Part shown: positions 1 to 9,748 of the stretch, piece after piece | Numbering within the stretch: the stretch's first letter is position 1 | How the letters are laid out: every line of letters begins with the position of its first letter | DNA from: Filomicrobium insigne | GTDB lineage: Bacteria; Pseudomonadota; Alphaproteobacteria; Rhizobiales; Hyphomicrobiaceae | Assembly (NCBI RefSeq): GCF_900104305.1 | Contig: NZ_FNJC01000001.1 | Span: forward strand, 734,543-798,542 | Length of the DNA stretch: 64,000 nucleotides | Reading direction: 5' to 3' | Position numbers and translations under genes: made by a program | The notes under the pieces: model-generated | What the model saw: only the letters and a program-made list of their open reading frames with translations | What the model was told of the DNA's origin: nothing | Databases searched by the model: none

Positions 1-26
1 GGGGACGAGCTGAAACGGATTTGGTG

Positions 27-3000
27 ATGGAAAATCTGAGCCCAGACGTAATCACCGGGTGGTTGCAGCCGCTGAAAGATGCGATCGGCCCGGCTTGGCC
101 GACGCTGCTCGCTCTGATGAGCGCCTTTCTGCTTTTTTGGCTTACGCAGGGTTTCTGGAAGCGCATGTGGGCCGCGCTCGAAGCCAACATCCTTTCCAAT
201 TGGCGGCTGGCGCTGCTTGGTTTAGCCGCGTTCGCTTTGTCTATGGCCTCTGGCTGGACAACGTGGGACGGCATGCGCAATTTCACGCGCGAACCGCTTC
301 TGTCCGGCTTGATCACCTTCGGCATACAGGGCGTTATGCTGATTGCCGCCTGGCTGATCGGTGAATCGTTTGCAACAGGTATGCATAGCCGCTCGCGGAA
401 CCGGGTCTACGGTCTCACTGGCGTCATCGTGGGTATGCTTGCTGGCTTCGGCATTGTCGGCGGTGTCATCGCGCTGGCGTCAACCGGCGGCCTCCCCCTC
501 ACCACCAACCATATCTTGTTCGCGGGCGTCGGGTTGGCGCTCATCCTGCTTCTTGCGATCCTGCAGGGCGATCTCGTTCGACCCTACTTCCAGGGCGCGA
601 AGGTGATCGTCCGAAACGCCGTTCTTTGGGTCATGTTTCTGGCCTGCATGGGGACCTCTGTCTTCTTCGCCTTCGACTCGCGGTTCACCGCGATCTTTCC
701 GCAAGAGGAACGGACGCGCGCATCCGTGCTGCGGGCGCAGAATCAGGTTGCCGGAATTGTCGCCGATATCGGACGTACGCTTTCTGCGCGGCAGCAAACC
801 GAAACTGAAACGCTCTTTCGATCCGAGGGCTGGGGCGCTTATGAGAACCAGCTCGACGAGCTCGCCGGAAAAGCCCAGGGCTCGCAATCTGCCATCGAAG
901 CTTACTTCGTCGAACAAATGGAAGCGCGCCGCCGCACCATAGCCGAACAGCAGGAGCGTCGCGCCTCGGCGGAAAGCCAACAAGCCGGACTGCAAGGCAA
1001 GAACGTTCAGCTGAATGAGGAGCTCTCACAGCTGCAAGCGGAACGTCCCGGCGCCATGACGGCTGTGATTGAACAGCAGCAAGTCGTCTCGGAAATCGAG
1101 CGGCGTATGGATGAGCAGCGGGCCAAGGTCCTCGCTGAAGAGAAGGGCGTAGAAGGCTCTGGCAAAGCCGGTCGCGGTCAGATGTGGCGTGCCGAGAAAG
1201 CCGCGCTTGACCGCGTCGCTGCCGAGCTGCAGGTGGCCAACGAACGCCTGCGCGGCCCCCAAAAGCGCGTCAGCGAGATCGATAAACGCATCGCTTCTAT
1301 CAAGTCGGAGCTGTCGCAAATCGAAGGCACCCTTGCACAACTCAAGGGGGAAGCAGCCACCGCGGAACGACGCATCTCCGCGGCCGAACGCACAACCGGC
1401 GTGGAAGAGTCCGCGCTGAATGTCGACCCAGCGCACGTACTTCCTGCATTTGAGCGCGCCAAGGCTGCCTTCCGCCGCCAGCCGACTGTGGAACGTCTCA
1501 CTGATCTTCAGCAGCAATGTGCGCAGTTGCTCGGTGCCATGGCGGCCACGCCAGCCACACGCGAAAGCATTCGAACGGTCGACTGCGATCCCAAACGGGC
1601 AACGGATGCCGCTTCCGCACTGTTTACCCTCAACGCTGGCGCCAAGGTCTTCGCGCAGAACTGCGTTGGCGGCGAAAAGCTCGAACGGCATTCGACAACG
1701 GATCAGTTGTTCGACTTCGCTCGCGGCTGTCTCGCGGATTCCAGGCTGCCCAGCGAAACCACCGATCAATTGCGCAAGCGGATCAATTTCGCCGAACTCA
1801 ACCGGGACGACAAAGCGCACAACTTCGTCGTGAGCTGGAATGCGTTCCAGGACGGCAACCGGCTGGCCTATCTGGCGCTTGCCAATGCGATCGCGATCGA
1901 TCTCCTGGTTCTGATGACCGGGTTGTTTGGTGCCAATGCGCTGCGCTCACCTTTGCAGGATGTGCCGAGCTACAAGCCACGTTCGGCCAAGCAGCTTGAG
2001 GCGATCATTGAAAATGCACTCGCACCCGATGCCTATGAGACGGCGCATGCGGTGATTGAGGCCATGCAGCCAATCACGCCCGTCGATGGGTTTACGCAAG
2101 AAGTCATACTCTCGGACAATGAGACAGGTGACAGGGCCAGCGTTCGCAAAGTTCTGAACGCCGGGGCGACAATCGGGGCGGTGGCACAAGATCCGATGGA
2201 ACCGCGCCGTTATCTGGTGCGTCCGGAACTCTTCGAGTTCCTGTCGATCGTGGCACGCAAGCAGTATGAAAGTAGCGAAGAGCATCGGCGTCTAGCGGAG
2301 CTTAAGCAGCTGGTCACGGTTGCGTTGCAGCCTCATGTTGGTGATCACGCGGCAATCGTGTTGCACAACCTTCAACCGATAAACGAACATGACGGCTTTT
2401 CCTCCGAAGTGCTCTTTAAAGAAATTAGCCCCTCGCATCACCCCATCGTGCGGCGGGCGCTCAACGCTGCAGCGACCTTGCGCTACGTGATGCAAGATGT
2501 CCGTTCGGGCGAACGCGACCGCTATTACGTTCACAAGGACCTCTACAAGACGATCGCCAAAATCTCATCTGCGAACCCCATTACGGCAACTTGGCAAAGT
2601 GGTCATCCGCTGCTGATAGGAGGCAAGGATGAAGTGCGGGAAGGCGGCGTGCTGAACGCCGCCCCGGCAAGTGTGCCGCAGGATCTCCCGACATATCTGA
2701 CGTATGCCGATAATGCGCGCGACAAGAAATCCGCAGAGAGTGATGACCTATCGCCTGAACAAGCCGAGAAATTGCGCTCGTACTATGAGAGCCGGCTGCT
2801 AAAGGCGCTCGGCCTGACGGATGTCGTCATCAAAGAACGTCTGGGAACAGAAGGCGTGCGCGAGGCGGCGATCGACGCTTGGAAAGCGCTCAAGCGTAAT
2901 GCCGATCGTAACCAGCGGCTGCACGAGTTGATGGGTGAATACCAGAACCAGCATAATTTGGCGCTGAGTGAAGAATATTCCCGTCTCCGCAGCGAGATCG

Positions 3001-3272
3001 ACGGAAACGGCCAACGCGCTGATATTCTCGATCGTGCTGACCGGGACGTGAACGAACTTTTCCCGATCCTCATGCTGTTCCCAGAAACCGGCCTCATCTC
3101 CTACATCATCGCCGAATTGGAAACCGCTTATGCCAATGGCTTGACCGTCGACGAGCAAGAGCTTCTCGATCGCTTGCGCGACGTTCAGCAGGTCATGGCG
3201 GATCTCGATCTCAGCGAAGTCGAGGCGTGGCAAATGGTCGAGGAAGCTCTGATCAGCGTGGACGAGCGCTAG
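27..3272 (+). CDS. Giant membrane and coiled-coil protein of unknown function
   Basis: I do not recognise a named family. From the ATG at 27 the product is 1081 residues; TTG 21 and GTG 24 are alternative starts in the same frame. About six hydrophobic segments fill residues 20-215. A long Ala/Glu/Gln/Arg-rich coiled coil covers roughly 235-450, and another membrane segment lies near 613-639. Two related blocks of about 80 residues follow (about 665-743 and 766-846), each with a Gln-Pro-Ile pair, an Asp-Gly-Phe, an Arg-x-x-Leu-Asn-Ala and an Arg-Tyr-x-Val/His element, so this part arose by internal duplication. The C-terminal 180 residues are acidic and helical. Membrane location is inferred from the hydrophobic segments; function is unknown. 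It converges on the next gene with a 13-base gap. Confidence 0.8.
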   Translation: MENLSPDVITGWLQPLKDAIGPAWPTLLALMSAFLLFWLTQGFWKRMWAALEANILSNWRLALLGLAAFALSMASGWTTWDGMRNFTREPLLSGLITFGIQGVMLIAAWLIGESFATGMHSRSRNRVYGLTGVIVGMLAGFGIVGGVIALASTGGLPLTTNHILFAGVGLALILLLAILQGDLVRPYFQGAKVIVRNAVLWVMFLACMGTSVFFAFDSRFTAIFPQEERTRASVLRAQNQVAGIVADIGRTLSARQQTETETLFRSEGWGAYENQLDELAGKAQGSQSAIEAYFVEQMEARRRTIAEQQERRASAESQQAGLQGKNVQLNEELSQLQAERPGAMTAVIEQQQVVSEIERRMDEQRAKVLAEEKGVEGSGKAGRGQMWRAEKAALDRVAAELQVANERLRGPQKRVSEIDKRIASIKSELSQIEGTLAQLKGEAATAERRISAAERTTGVEESALNVDPAHVLPAFERAKAAFRRQPTVERLTDLQQQCAQLLGAMAATPATRESIRTVDCDPKRATDAASALFTLNAGAKVFAQNCVGGEKLERHSTTDQLFDFARGCLADSRLPSETTDQLRKRINFAELNRDDKAHNFVVSWNAFQDGNRLAYLALANAIAIDLLVLMTGLFGANALRSPLQDVPSYKPRSAKQLEAIIENALAPDAYETAHAVIEAMQPITPVDGFTQEVILSDNETGDRASVRKVLNAGATIGAVAQDPMEPRRYLVRPELFEFLSIVARKQYESSEEHRRLAELKQLVTVALQPHVGDHAAIVLHNLQPINEHDGFSSEVLFKEISPSHHPIVRRALNAAATLRYVMQDVRSGERDRYYVHKDLYKTIAKISSANPITATWQSGHPLLIGGKDEVREGGVLNAAPASVPQDLPTYLTYADNARDKKSAESDDLSPEQAEKLRSYYESRLLKALGLTDVVIKERLGTEGVREAAIDAWKALKRNADRNQRLHELMGEYQNQHNLALSEEYSRLRSEIDGNGQRADILDRADRDVNELFPILMLFPETGLISYIIAELETAYANGLTVDEQELLDRLRDVQQVMADLDLSEVEAWQMVEEALISVDER

Positions 3273-3285
3273 GAGGTTTTTATTG

Positions 3286-3909
3286 CTACGGCTTGAGGAT
3301 TAGGTAGACGCCGGCGGCGATCATGATACCGGCTGCGGCCTTGTTCAGGAGCCCGCTTGCCCCAGCTCCCAAAAGCAATCCGGCACGGTCCGCCAAATAT
3401 GCGTAGCCGAGCTTCACTCCTCCCACAGAAACGACTGTGATGGCGATGATGATCGCCAGATCGACACCCGTTATTTTCGAGAGATTCAGAAAAGCCGGAA
3501 GAAAGCCTAGGTAGAAGAGCACGACCTTTTGGTCGGCCAACGTGAGAAGCAGGCCACTCATAAAGCTCGACAGAAGCGAGGATCCGTCCTCGTGCCTTTC
3601 GCCCGTGACGCGTCCCGTCGAACGCCATAGGCTGATACCCAACCAGAGCACATATGCGCCGCCGACATATTTGATCAGATAGGCAGCGCTTCCCAGCGTT
3701 TCGGTGAGAAGCGCAAGGCCGAAGATCGCCAACATGATGTAGATTACGTCACCCGCAACGATGCCGAGCGTGACGAAGACACCGTGAAGAAAACCGGCCG
3801 ACGCCGCCCGCGCGGTTACCGTCAGGACGCTCACGCTCGGAACAACCGCAAGAACAATCATGGCCCCGAGCAAAGCGATAGCGCTGCCAAGCGTCATACT
3901 GATCTGCAC
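3286..3909 (-). CDS. LysE/RhtB family amino-acid exporter
   Basis: The product is 207 residues with about six hydrophobic segments. It has the usual LysE-family layout, with a small-residue-rich first helix and a conserved loop before the GxxxGD-type second helix (around VTLGIVAGDVIYIMLAIFG). Members export amino acids or small metabolites across the inner membrane; the substrate cannot be read here. The start is GTG at 3909, with a GAGG about 11 bases upstream; an internal ATG four codons in is an alternative. It is a monocistronic minus-strand gene. Confidence 0.85.
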   Translation of the reverse strand: MQISMTLGSAIALLGAMIVLAVVPSVSVLTVTARAASAGFLHGVFVTLGIVAGDVIYIMLAIFGLALLTETLGSAAYLIKYVGGAYVLWLGISLWRSTGRVTGERHEDGSSLLSSFMSGLLLTLADQKVVLFYLGFLPAFLNLSKITGVDLAIIIAITVVSVGGVKLGYAYLADRAGLLLGAGASGLLNKAAAGIMIAAGVYLILKP

Positions 3910-4220
3910 CGGGCAAATTTCCTCGTGACTTTCTTTTCTGAGTTCGCGGGACTCTGAATGGACTCCACGATTTGTGAGAGCGGCGTCACTATGATCGCCG
4001 AGAGACTTTCATACAAGCCGGTGCGACGGTCTCCTGGTTCTCAGACCCATTTTCGTTCCTGTGTGTGCCGACAATTCGTGTGCCTCCAAGGTCACAGATG
4101 CGCGCGAACTTTTTCCTGCCGCCATTGATCCAGGTTTTGCCCAATGCCCTGCCCGTTTCCGCCGAAACGATGCGGCATCTTGTCGTGATTGTTTTAATTA
4201 TCAGCGAGGAGACGTCCGAC
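3910..4220. other. Intergenic region, divergent LysE / VWA genes
   Basis: These 311 bases must hold the divergent promoters of the LysE exporter and the VWA protein. The VWA frame stays open upstream to 4065, but that extension has no ribosome site and looks non-coding. I see no clear repeat, operator or RNA gene. Confidence 0.4.
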
Positions 4221-5615
4221 ATGTCCGTACTGGACACTTTTCAGGCGGCTGCGAAAGCAGCAGCCCTGGTCCTGGGGCTTAGCCTTTTCGCCCTTTTCAT
4301 TGGATTGTTTTTGGCGATCCGGACGCCTGCTTTCGCCGCAGAAGTCAACGTTACGGCGGATCTCGGTCAATCGGTGCTGCCCACCCAGGGCGGCAAAGTT
4401 TATTTGCGGCTCAGCTTAAAGCCCGTCGAAACGGAGGTCCGAGAGTCACGCACCCCGGTCAACGTCGCGCTTGTGCTCGATCGGTCGGGATCAATGCGTG
4501 GTAAGCGCCTCGAGGCTGCCAAAGAGGCGACGGAAATGGCGCTGAGCCGTTTGGGCAGGGACGATATTGTGGCCCTCATCGCCTACAATCATAACGTCGA
4601 TATTTTGCAAGCTGCCGAACGGCTGACCTCACATCAAGACTTGCAGCAGGCTGTAAACCGATTGCGTGCAGACGGGACGACAGCGCTTTTTGCCGGTGTC
4701 GTCGAAGGCGGCCGCCAAGTTGAAAAAGAGCTTTCCGAGCGACGTATCAATCGCGTGATCCTGATGTCCGACGGGCAGGCCAACGTCGGTCCGTCGAGCC
4801 CAGGCGAACTTGCAAAGCTTGGCCAGAAGCTCGGCGGCAAAGGGATTTCCGTAACGACGATCGGATTGGGCCTCGGCTACAATGAGGACCTGATGCAAAG
4901 GCTCGCGCTGGCGAGCGACGGCAACCACGCATTTGCTGAAACGCCGAGCGACCTCGTGAAGATCTTCAACTCCGAATTTGGCGATGCGCTGTCCATTGCC
5001 GCACAGGATATCGAAATCATTATCGAATGCCGTAAGGGCTTCCGTCCCAGACGTATTCTCGGCAGAACCGCCGATATCGAAGGCAATCGTATCAAGCTCA
5101 AACTCAATCAACTGACAGGCGGTCACGAACGCTATCTCGTGGTTGAACTGGAGGCCGACGCCAATACGCGTGCAGAACCGGACGATGTTGCGCAGGTCTC
5201 GGTGAATTATATCGATCTCGATGCCGGTTCGCGACGCGATGCGAAGGTCGATGTCAGCGTCAGCTTTTCGACCGATCAAAAAGCGCAGGAAGACAGCATC
5301 GATAAAGCTGTCATGAGTCAGGTCGCGGCTCAGATCGCAACGGAGACCTCCGAACGAGCGGTGGAATTACGCGACAAAGGTGGCGTGAAGGCCGCTCGTA
5401 AGTTGCTACAGGACAACGCGGCTTACCTCGCAAAGTCGCGCGCGCAATACGGTAGCGGCCCAGGGGCAGCTTCCGCTTCGATCGTCGGTACGCTCAACCA
5501 ACTCGAAGCGCAAAATTCGGAGGCGGCCAGCAATCTTGATGGCGATGAATGGAGCAAAACGCGAAAGACAATGCGTTACGAGCAGCATAAGGCCAAACGG
5601 CAGCAGTCCTACTAG
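4221..5615 (+). CDS. Membrane-anchored VWA-domain protein
   Basis: The product is 464 residues from ATG 4221, chosen over an upstream frame extension because GAGGAG lies 9-14 bases before it and the protein then begins directly with an export signal. A hydrophobic signal or anchor covers about residues 10-38 and ends in AFAAE, a possible signal peptidase site. A von Willebrand A domain starts near residue 80 with a MIDAS motif DRSGSM (Asp87), followed by a conserved MSDGQAN strand. The rest resembles the beta-rich C-terminal half of YfbK/inter-alpha-trypsin-type VWA proteins. Its likely place is the periplasm or outer face of the membrane, in metal-dependent protein binding. The partner is unknown. 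Confidence 0.85.
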   Translation: MSVLDTFQAAAKAAALVLGLSLFALFIGLFLAIRTPAFAAEVNVTADLGQSVLPTQGGKVYLRLSLKPVETEVRESRTPVNVALVLDRSGSMRGKRLEAAKEATEMALSRLGRDDIVALIAYNHNVDILQAAERLTSHQDLQQAVNRLRADGTTALFAGVVEGGRQVEKELSERRINRVILMSDGQANVGPSSPGELAKLGQKLGGKGISVTTIGLGLGYNEDLMQRLALASDGNHAFAETPSDLVKIFNSEFGDALSIAAQDIEIIIECRKGFRPRRILGRTADIEGNRIKLKLNQLTGGHERYLVVELEADANTRAEPDDVAQVSVNYIDLDAGSRRDAKVDVSVSFSTDQKAQEDSIDKAVMSQVAAQIATETSERAVELRDKGGVKAARKLLQDNAAYLAKSRAQYGSGPGAASASIVGTLNQLEAQNSEAASNLDGDEWSKTRKTMRYEQHKAKRQQSY

Positions 5616-5756
5616 GGGCTCTGTTGACCGTGCTTCCTATCGGAAGACCGGTGCCCACTTTTCCGGAAGCACTCAAACGCGCCGGCAGTGCCGACAATGG
5701 TCGTGCGCAGGTGCCCAGCCCTATGACCCCAAGGGCCCGAGACCGGCGCGTTTATC

Positions 5757-5788
5757 GGCCCGCCCCCGTTGCATCTCCGGGGCGGGCC
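5757..5788. terminator. GC-rich hairpin between convergent genes
   Basis: A perfect 10-bp stem (5757-5766 with 5779-5788) and a 12-base loop lie between the stop codons of the VWA gene and the minus-strand hydrolase gene. Neither side has a true T-tract, so it may be a weak bidirectional transcription barrier rather than a classical terminator. Confidence 0.4.
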
Positions 5789-5804
5789 GTCTGCTGTCTC
5801 GACA

Positions 5805-6650
5805 TCACAGCTTGAAGGGCACGACTCTCTGGCATTGTTCTCCGAGGCCATCGATCCCAAGGCGAATAACGTCACCTGCTTGTAGCCACTTCGGCTCTTT
5901 CATGCCCAGCGCAACGCCTGGCGGCGTTCCGGTCGTGACGACGTCCCCCGCCTCCAGCACCATGAATTGTGTGACGTACGAGAGCATGTAGGGCACGTCG
6001 AAGATCATCGTTGCGGTTGAGCCGGTCTGACGGCGCTCGCCGTTGACATCGAGCCAAAGGCCGAGATTCGCCACGTCGACTTCGTCCGGGGTTACCAACC
6101 ACGGCCCGAGGGGGCCAAATGTCTCGCAGCACTTGCCTTTCGCCCATTGACCGGAGCGCTCGAGCTGAAAGTGGCGCTCGGAGACGTCATTGCAGATGCA
6201 GAAACCGGCGATATACCGCATCGCATCCGCCTTCTCGACGTAACGGGCACGCTGTCCAATGACAAAGGCGAGTTCGACCTCCCAATCCATCTTCTGCACA
6301 TTGCGAGGCTGCATAACCTCGTCGTTGGGACCGATAATGCAGTTGGCCAACTTGTTGAAGACCACGGGCTCGCTAGGAATGTGCAAGCCTGCTTCGGCCG
6401 CATGGTCGGCGTAGTTCAGACCAATACCGATGAAATTGCGGACATCGCCGACCGGCGGACCAATCCGTGCGTCATCAGGAGCCATCGGCAGGCTCTGGCG
6501 GTCCAATCCGGCAATATGCGCCAAACGTTCGGGGGATAACCCGTCCCTGGCGAAATCCGCGGTGTGGCCACTCAGATCGCGGATACGTCCCTCATCGTCA
6601 AGAATACCAGGCTTTTCGGCGCCCGGTGCGCCAAAGCGAACCAACCGCAT
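5805..6650 (-). CDS. Fumarylacetoacetate hydrolase family protein
   Basis: The product is 281 residues from the ATG at 6650, which has a GGGAGA ribosome site; a 13-codon upstream extension is unlikely to be translated. The FAH domain covers about residues 70-280 and includes the family's metal-ligand region (DWEVELAFVIG) and the C-terminal TTGTPPGVALGMK segment. Relatives include 2-hydroxyhepta-2,4-diene-1,7-dioate isomerase, ureidoglycolate lyase and acylpyruvase, soluble enzymes that need Mg or Mn and act on 2-oxo acids from aromatic or sugar breakdown. The exact substrate cannot be told from sequence. There is no catabolic neighbour to help. Confidence 0.88.
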   Translation of the reverse strand: MRLVRFGAPGAEKPGILDDEGRIRDLSGHTADFARDGLSPERLAHIAGLDRQSLPMAPDDARIGPPVGDVRNFIGIGLNYADHAAEAGLHIPSEPVVFNKLANCIIGPNDEVMQPRNVQKMDWEVELAFVIGQRARYVEKADAMRYIAGFCICNDVSERHFQLERSGQWAKGKCCETFGPLGPWLVTPDEVDVANLGLWLDVNGERRQTGSTATMIFDVPYMLSYVTQFMVLEAGDVVTTGTPPGVALGMKEPKWLQAGDVIRLGIDGLGEQCQRVVPFKL

Positions 6651-6933
6651 GTGCGTTTCTGTCTCCCTTTGCGTGGGGCCGGCGACCACCGGCTAGATTA
6701 CGCCGCGTCGGACAATGCCGCGTTTGCGGACAAAGGGCAAAGACAAGCGTAGCCAAACCCACTCATCTTTTGGCGAACCGGCGGAGACATCAAATGGACG
6801 CAGATGATCTCAGCCAATTTAACCCACACCAATTTCAGGCATGTGGACTTGTCCAGGTCGCCGTCTTTCGCAGAATTACGAATCGCAGTTTGAGTTGTCA
6901 TCAGAGTGGGAATTACACAAACAGACGGATGGT

Positions 6934-9177
6934 ATGGCGATGGCAGGTTCGCAAGCGGCCCGAGGCGGAAAGCGTTGCGCGCTCGTGATCGGAAATTCGG
7001 AGTATCAGCGCACGGCGCCTCTCGCCAATGCCGCCAATGATGCCGTCGAGGTCAGCCGCGCGCTAAAGCGCATGGGCTGGGACGTCAGTGTCCGGCAAAA
7101 TCTGAACCGTGGCGCCATGGAAGACGCTCTGGATGCCTTTCGCGTTAAGATGGAGGGCTGCGCCGCGGCCCTTTTCTACTTTGCGGGTCATGGCACCAAT
7201 ATTTGGGGGCAAAACTATTTGCTTCCCGTGGATGCACGGATTGAATTTGAAGATCATGTGCATCGGCGTTCGTTCTTCCTCGGTAACATCCTTGAGGGCA
7301 TGGTCGATCGCGCCGGTGTCTCCGTCGCACTCATTGACGCCTGTCAGGAAAACCCTTTTCAACGTAGCGCAACTCGATCGCTCAATACGGACTATCGGTC
7401 TGGTGGGCGTAGCGGCTCGGGACTTGCCTACATCAAAGCTCCGCAGGGCGCGTTTGTGGCGTTCGCCGCCAGCCCGGGCGAGCTTGCATATGACACGCCC
7501 GGCAAACATAGTCCGTTCACAAGCGCACTGCTTGAGAGCCTCGCGGACGACGAAGGCGAGATCACCGACGTTTTCACGCACGTCCAGGATCGGGTCTTTG
7601 CAGCAACGAGCGGCGCGCAACGTCCCTGGATGCATTCCGATCTCCCGGGTCCGTTTTATATGTCTTCCCTGGGCGAAGGCCCTCGGGCTTCAGCGCCCGT
7701 TGCACGTAGCGATAGTAATCGGCCGTCCGTCACCGTTGGAGGGCACGCGGTCGCGGCAAAGCTACGCGTAACGCCTGCAGCGACGCGCGTCACGCCGACG
7801 CCGCAGCCTTCCTCGCAGCCGCAACGGCAAGCCCAGGACACCGCGTCACCCCGTTCCCCTGAGAGGGTGAAGACGGCGACCGCCCCTGTGAGCAGCGAAC
7901 GGCCTGCTGACACTCCGGCGCCCGCGCCTATATCCGTACCGGCGCACGCACCGATCGGACCGACGCTTCCAGCAGGCACTCAGCTCAGCATCAACAATAT
8001 CGGTGAAATGGCCGGGCAACTTGCATTGGCACTCGGTGCAGCAGAATGGGAACGGCTGCGCAACACCCGCGACATCGCGCTGCTTACAAGATTTGCTGAG
8101 CACTTCCCTGGCTACTATGGAGAGCTAGCGCGTGATCGGGCGCACCAATTGTCGTCAGAGGCTCGCGAGCATTCGAATTGGCTTTGGGCGAGCCAGCGTG
8201 ACAGCGTTGAAGCCTATCAGCGCTTCCTCGCAGTTTGGCCGCACGGGCGGTACTCGTCCATTGCTCACGGGCGACTACAGGAACTCGACGAGGGTCAAAA
8301 GCAGGTTCACCGTCAGACCAAAGCACGAGCGGAAGGTGATGCGCAGGACATCAAGCTGCGCTCCGAAGGTTTGGCGCAGGTCGATGTGACTGTCGACGAC
8401 GGCGTCAAAACGGAACTCCTCAAAATCGGGCACGTCTTCCGGGACAGCGATATCGCGCCAGAGCTTGTTATCGTGCCGGGTGGCACGTTCACGATGGGCT
8501 CAGGAGAAGAAAAGGCGCACCCGTCAGAGCTGCCCGAACATCGCGTTGTCATTCCGCGGGCGCTGGCTGTTGGCCTCTATCCCATCACCTTCGAGGAATG
8601 GGATGCGGCCTACGATGCGGGCGGCGTTTTGCATCAGCCGTCGGACAAACGTTGGGGACGCGGACGGCGACCCGTGATCAACGTGTCTTGGATGGATGCG
8701 CAGTCTTATGTCGAGTGGCTTAGCGAAGAAACGGGACACACGTACCGGCTGCTTACCGAGGCCGAATGGGAATACTGCTGCAGGGCCGGCACGACAACGA
8801 CTTATGCAACGGGCTCCTATCTAGGCCGCAAGGCCGCTCACTGCTCATTCGACCATTGGGGGTGCGCGGGCAAGACTGTTGAAGTTGGCCAATTCGACGA
8901 CAACCGTTTCGGCCTTTTCGACATGCATGGCAACGTCGCGGAATGGGTGCAGGATACCTGGACGGATACCTACAGCGATGCGCCTGGCGACGGGTCCGCC
9001 TTCGCCGGGGACCGGCAAAGTCCGAAGGTCGTCCGTGGGGGGGGATGGCCAGATGTTCCGCGGTCACTTCGCTCATCAAGCCGGAATCGCCTCAAGGCGT
9101 CCACGCGCAATGACCACACAGGCTTCCGTGTGGCCCGGGTCCTCACAGCGAAGACCCGCTCAGATAACGCGAAATAA
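6934..9177 (+). CDS. Caspase-like protease fused to a SUMF1/FGE-fold domain
   Basis: The product is 747 residues from ATG 6934; an upstream ATG at 6841 would add 31 residues with no domain. A C14 caspase-type domain occupies about residues 10-235. Its catalytic pair is visible: His86 in FYFAGHG and Cys137 in ALIDACQEN. A Pro/Ser/Thr/Ala-rich linker of about 100 residues follows, then a helical stretch (about 350-490). A formylglycine-generating-enzyme-like (SUMF1/EgtB/PvdO) domain runs from about 510 (VPGGTFTMGS) to the end (GFRVAR). The two copper-binding cysteines of true FGE are absent near the C-terminal GGGW motif, so FGE activity is unlikely and a recognition role is more probable. No signal peptide is evident. 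Neighbours do not reveal its pathway. Confidence 0.85.
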   Translation: MAMAGSQAARGGKRCALVIGNSEYQRTAPLANAANDAVEVSRALKRMGWDVSVRQNLNRGAMEDALDAFRVKMEGCAAALFYFAGHGTNIWGQNYLLPVDARIEFEDHVHRRSFFLGNILEGMVDRAGVSVALIDACQENPFQRSATRSLNTDYRSGGRSGSGLAYIKAPQGAFVAFAASPGELAYDTPGKHSPFTSALLESLADDEGEITDVFTHVQDRVFAATSGAQRPWMHSDLPGPFYMSSLGEGPRASAPVARSDSNRPSVTVGGHAVAAKLRVTPAATRVTPTPQPSSQPQRQAQDTASPRSPERVKTATAPVSSERPADTPAPAPISVPAHAPIGPTLPAGTQLSINNIGEMAGQLALALGAAEWERLRNTRDIALLTRFAEHFPGYYGELARDRAHQLSSEAREHSNWLWASQRDSVEAYQRFLAVWPHGRYSSIAHGRLQELDEGQKQVHRQTKARAEGDAQDIKLRSEGLAQVDVTVDDGVKTELLKIGHVFRDSDIAPELVIVPGGTFTMGSGEEKAHPSELPEHRVVIPRALAVGLYPITFEEWDAAYDAGGVLHQPSDKRWGRGRRPVINVSWMDAQSYVEWLSEETGHTYRLLTEAEWEYCCRAGTTTTYATGSYLGRKAAHCSFDHWGCAGKTVEVGQFDDNRFGLFDMHGNVAEWVQDTWTDTYSDAPGDGSAFAGDRQSPKVVRGGGWPDVPRSLRSSSRNRLKASTRNDHTGFRVARVLTAKTRSDNAK

Positions 9178-9194
9178 ACAAGAGGAACCGTCGC

Positions 9195-9692
9195 TCACGC
9201 CGGACGCACAGTGCGTGCCGTCAACAAGGCATCATGTAATGCGACGGCGAAATCCTTGCGTTCATCGTCTGTCAGGAAACTGCCGAAGACGATCTCGTTG
9301 CCGTGGGAGGACAATGACAGGCTTGTACGGCCGTCATGTTCCTCAAGAAGGTTGACTCGGACCCAGTAGGTATTGAAGTCAAAGATCTCACGGCGTCCTT
9401 TGGGGTCGACACGTGTCAGCACAAGCTGACGCGGATCTAGGTCAACCATCTCGTATTCTCGGCCGGCGCGATAGTTGAGTTTGAAAGCGAAGTAGATCAA
9501 CAAGGCGTCGAGGCCGAAAAAGCCGACAACGGGCCACGCCCCCATGAAGGCGAAGACTAAACCTAACGAAAAACTCGTAATCCCGATCAGCGTCATCAAT
9601 ATAAGGAAACCGGTCGGGCTAAGCGACCGATAGGGGAAGAGCACAGCTTTGAACGTCCCCGGCTCTTGCTTTTTCGATGCTGCTTCGGTCAT
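9195..9692 (-). CDS. DUF2244 domain membrane protein
   Basis: The product is 165 residues. It starts with a short charged leader, has two hydrophobic helices (about residues 30-50 and 52-70), then a conserved basic loop (LNYRAGREYE) and a beta-rich cytoplasmic tail. This matches the DUF2244 family, widespread in Alphaproteobacteria and of unknown function. The start lies about 57 bases from the nth start on the other strand, so the two divergent promoters must overlap. Confidence 0.85.
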   Translation of the reverse strand: MTEAASKKQEPGTFKAVLFPYRSLSPTGFLILMTLIGITSFSLGLVFAFMGAWPVVGFFGLDALLIYFAFKLNYRAGREYEMVDLDPRQLVLTRVDPKGRREIFDFNTYWVRVNLLEEHDGRTSLSLSSHGNEIVFGSFLTDDERKDFAVALHDALLTARTVRPA

Positions 9693-9748
9693 CAGTGTCT
9701 CATCCGCGCCTAAGCGCTCATCCTCAAGGACCTGCCCCAGGAGTCCCT

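Noticed and set aside
1026-1820. 264-codon minus-strand frame inside the giant protein gene
   Set aside because: It is a shadow of a long plus-strand coding frame with a coherent domain layout.
4065-4220. N-terminal extension of the VWA protein
   Set aside because: No ribosome site at 4065, whereas ATG 4221 has GAGGAG and opens directly into a signal peptide.
8470-9177. True formylglycine-generating enzyme
   Set aside because: The cysteines needed for copper binding and catalysis are missing near the C-terminal motif.
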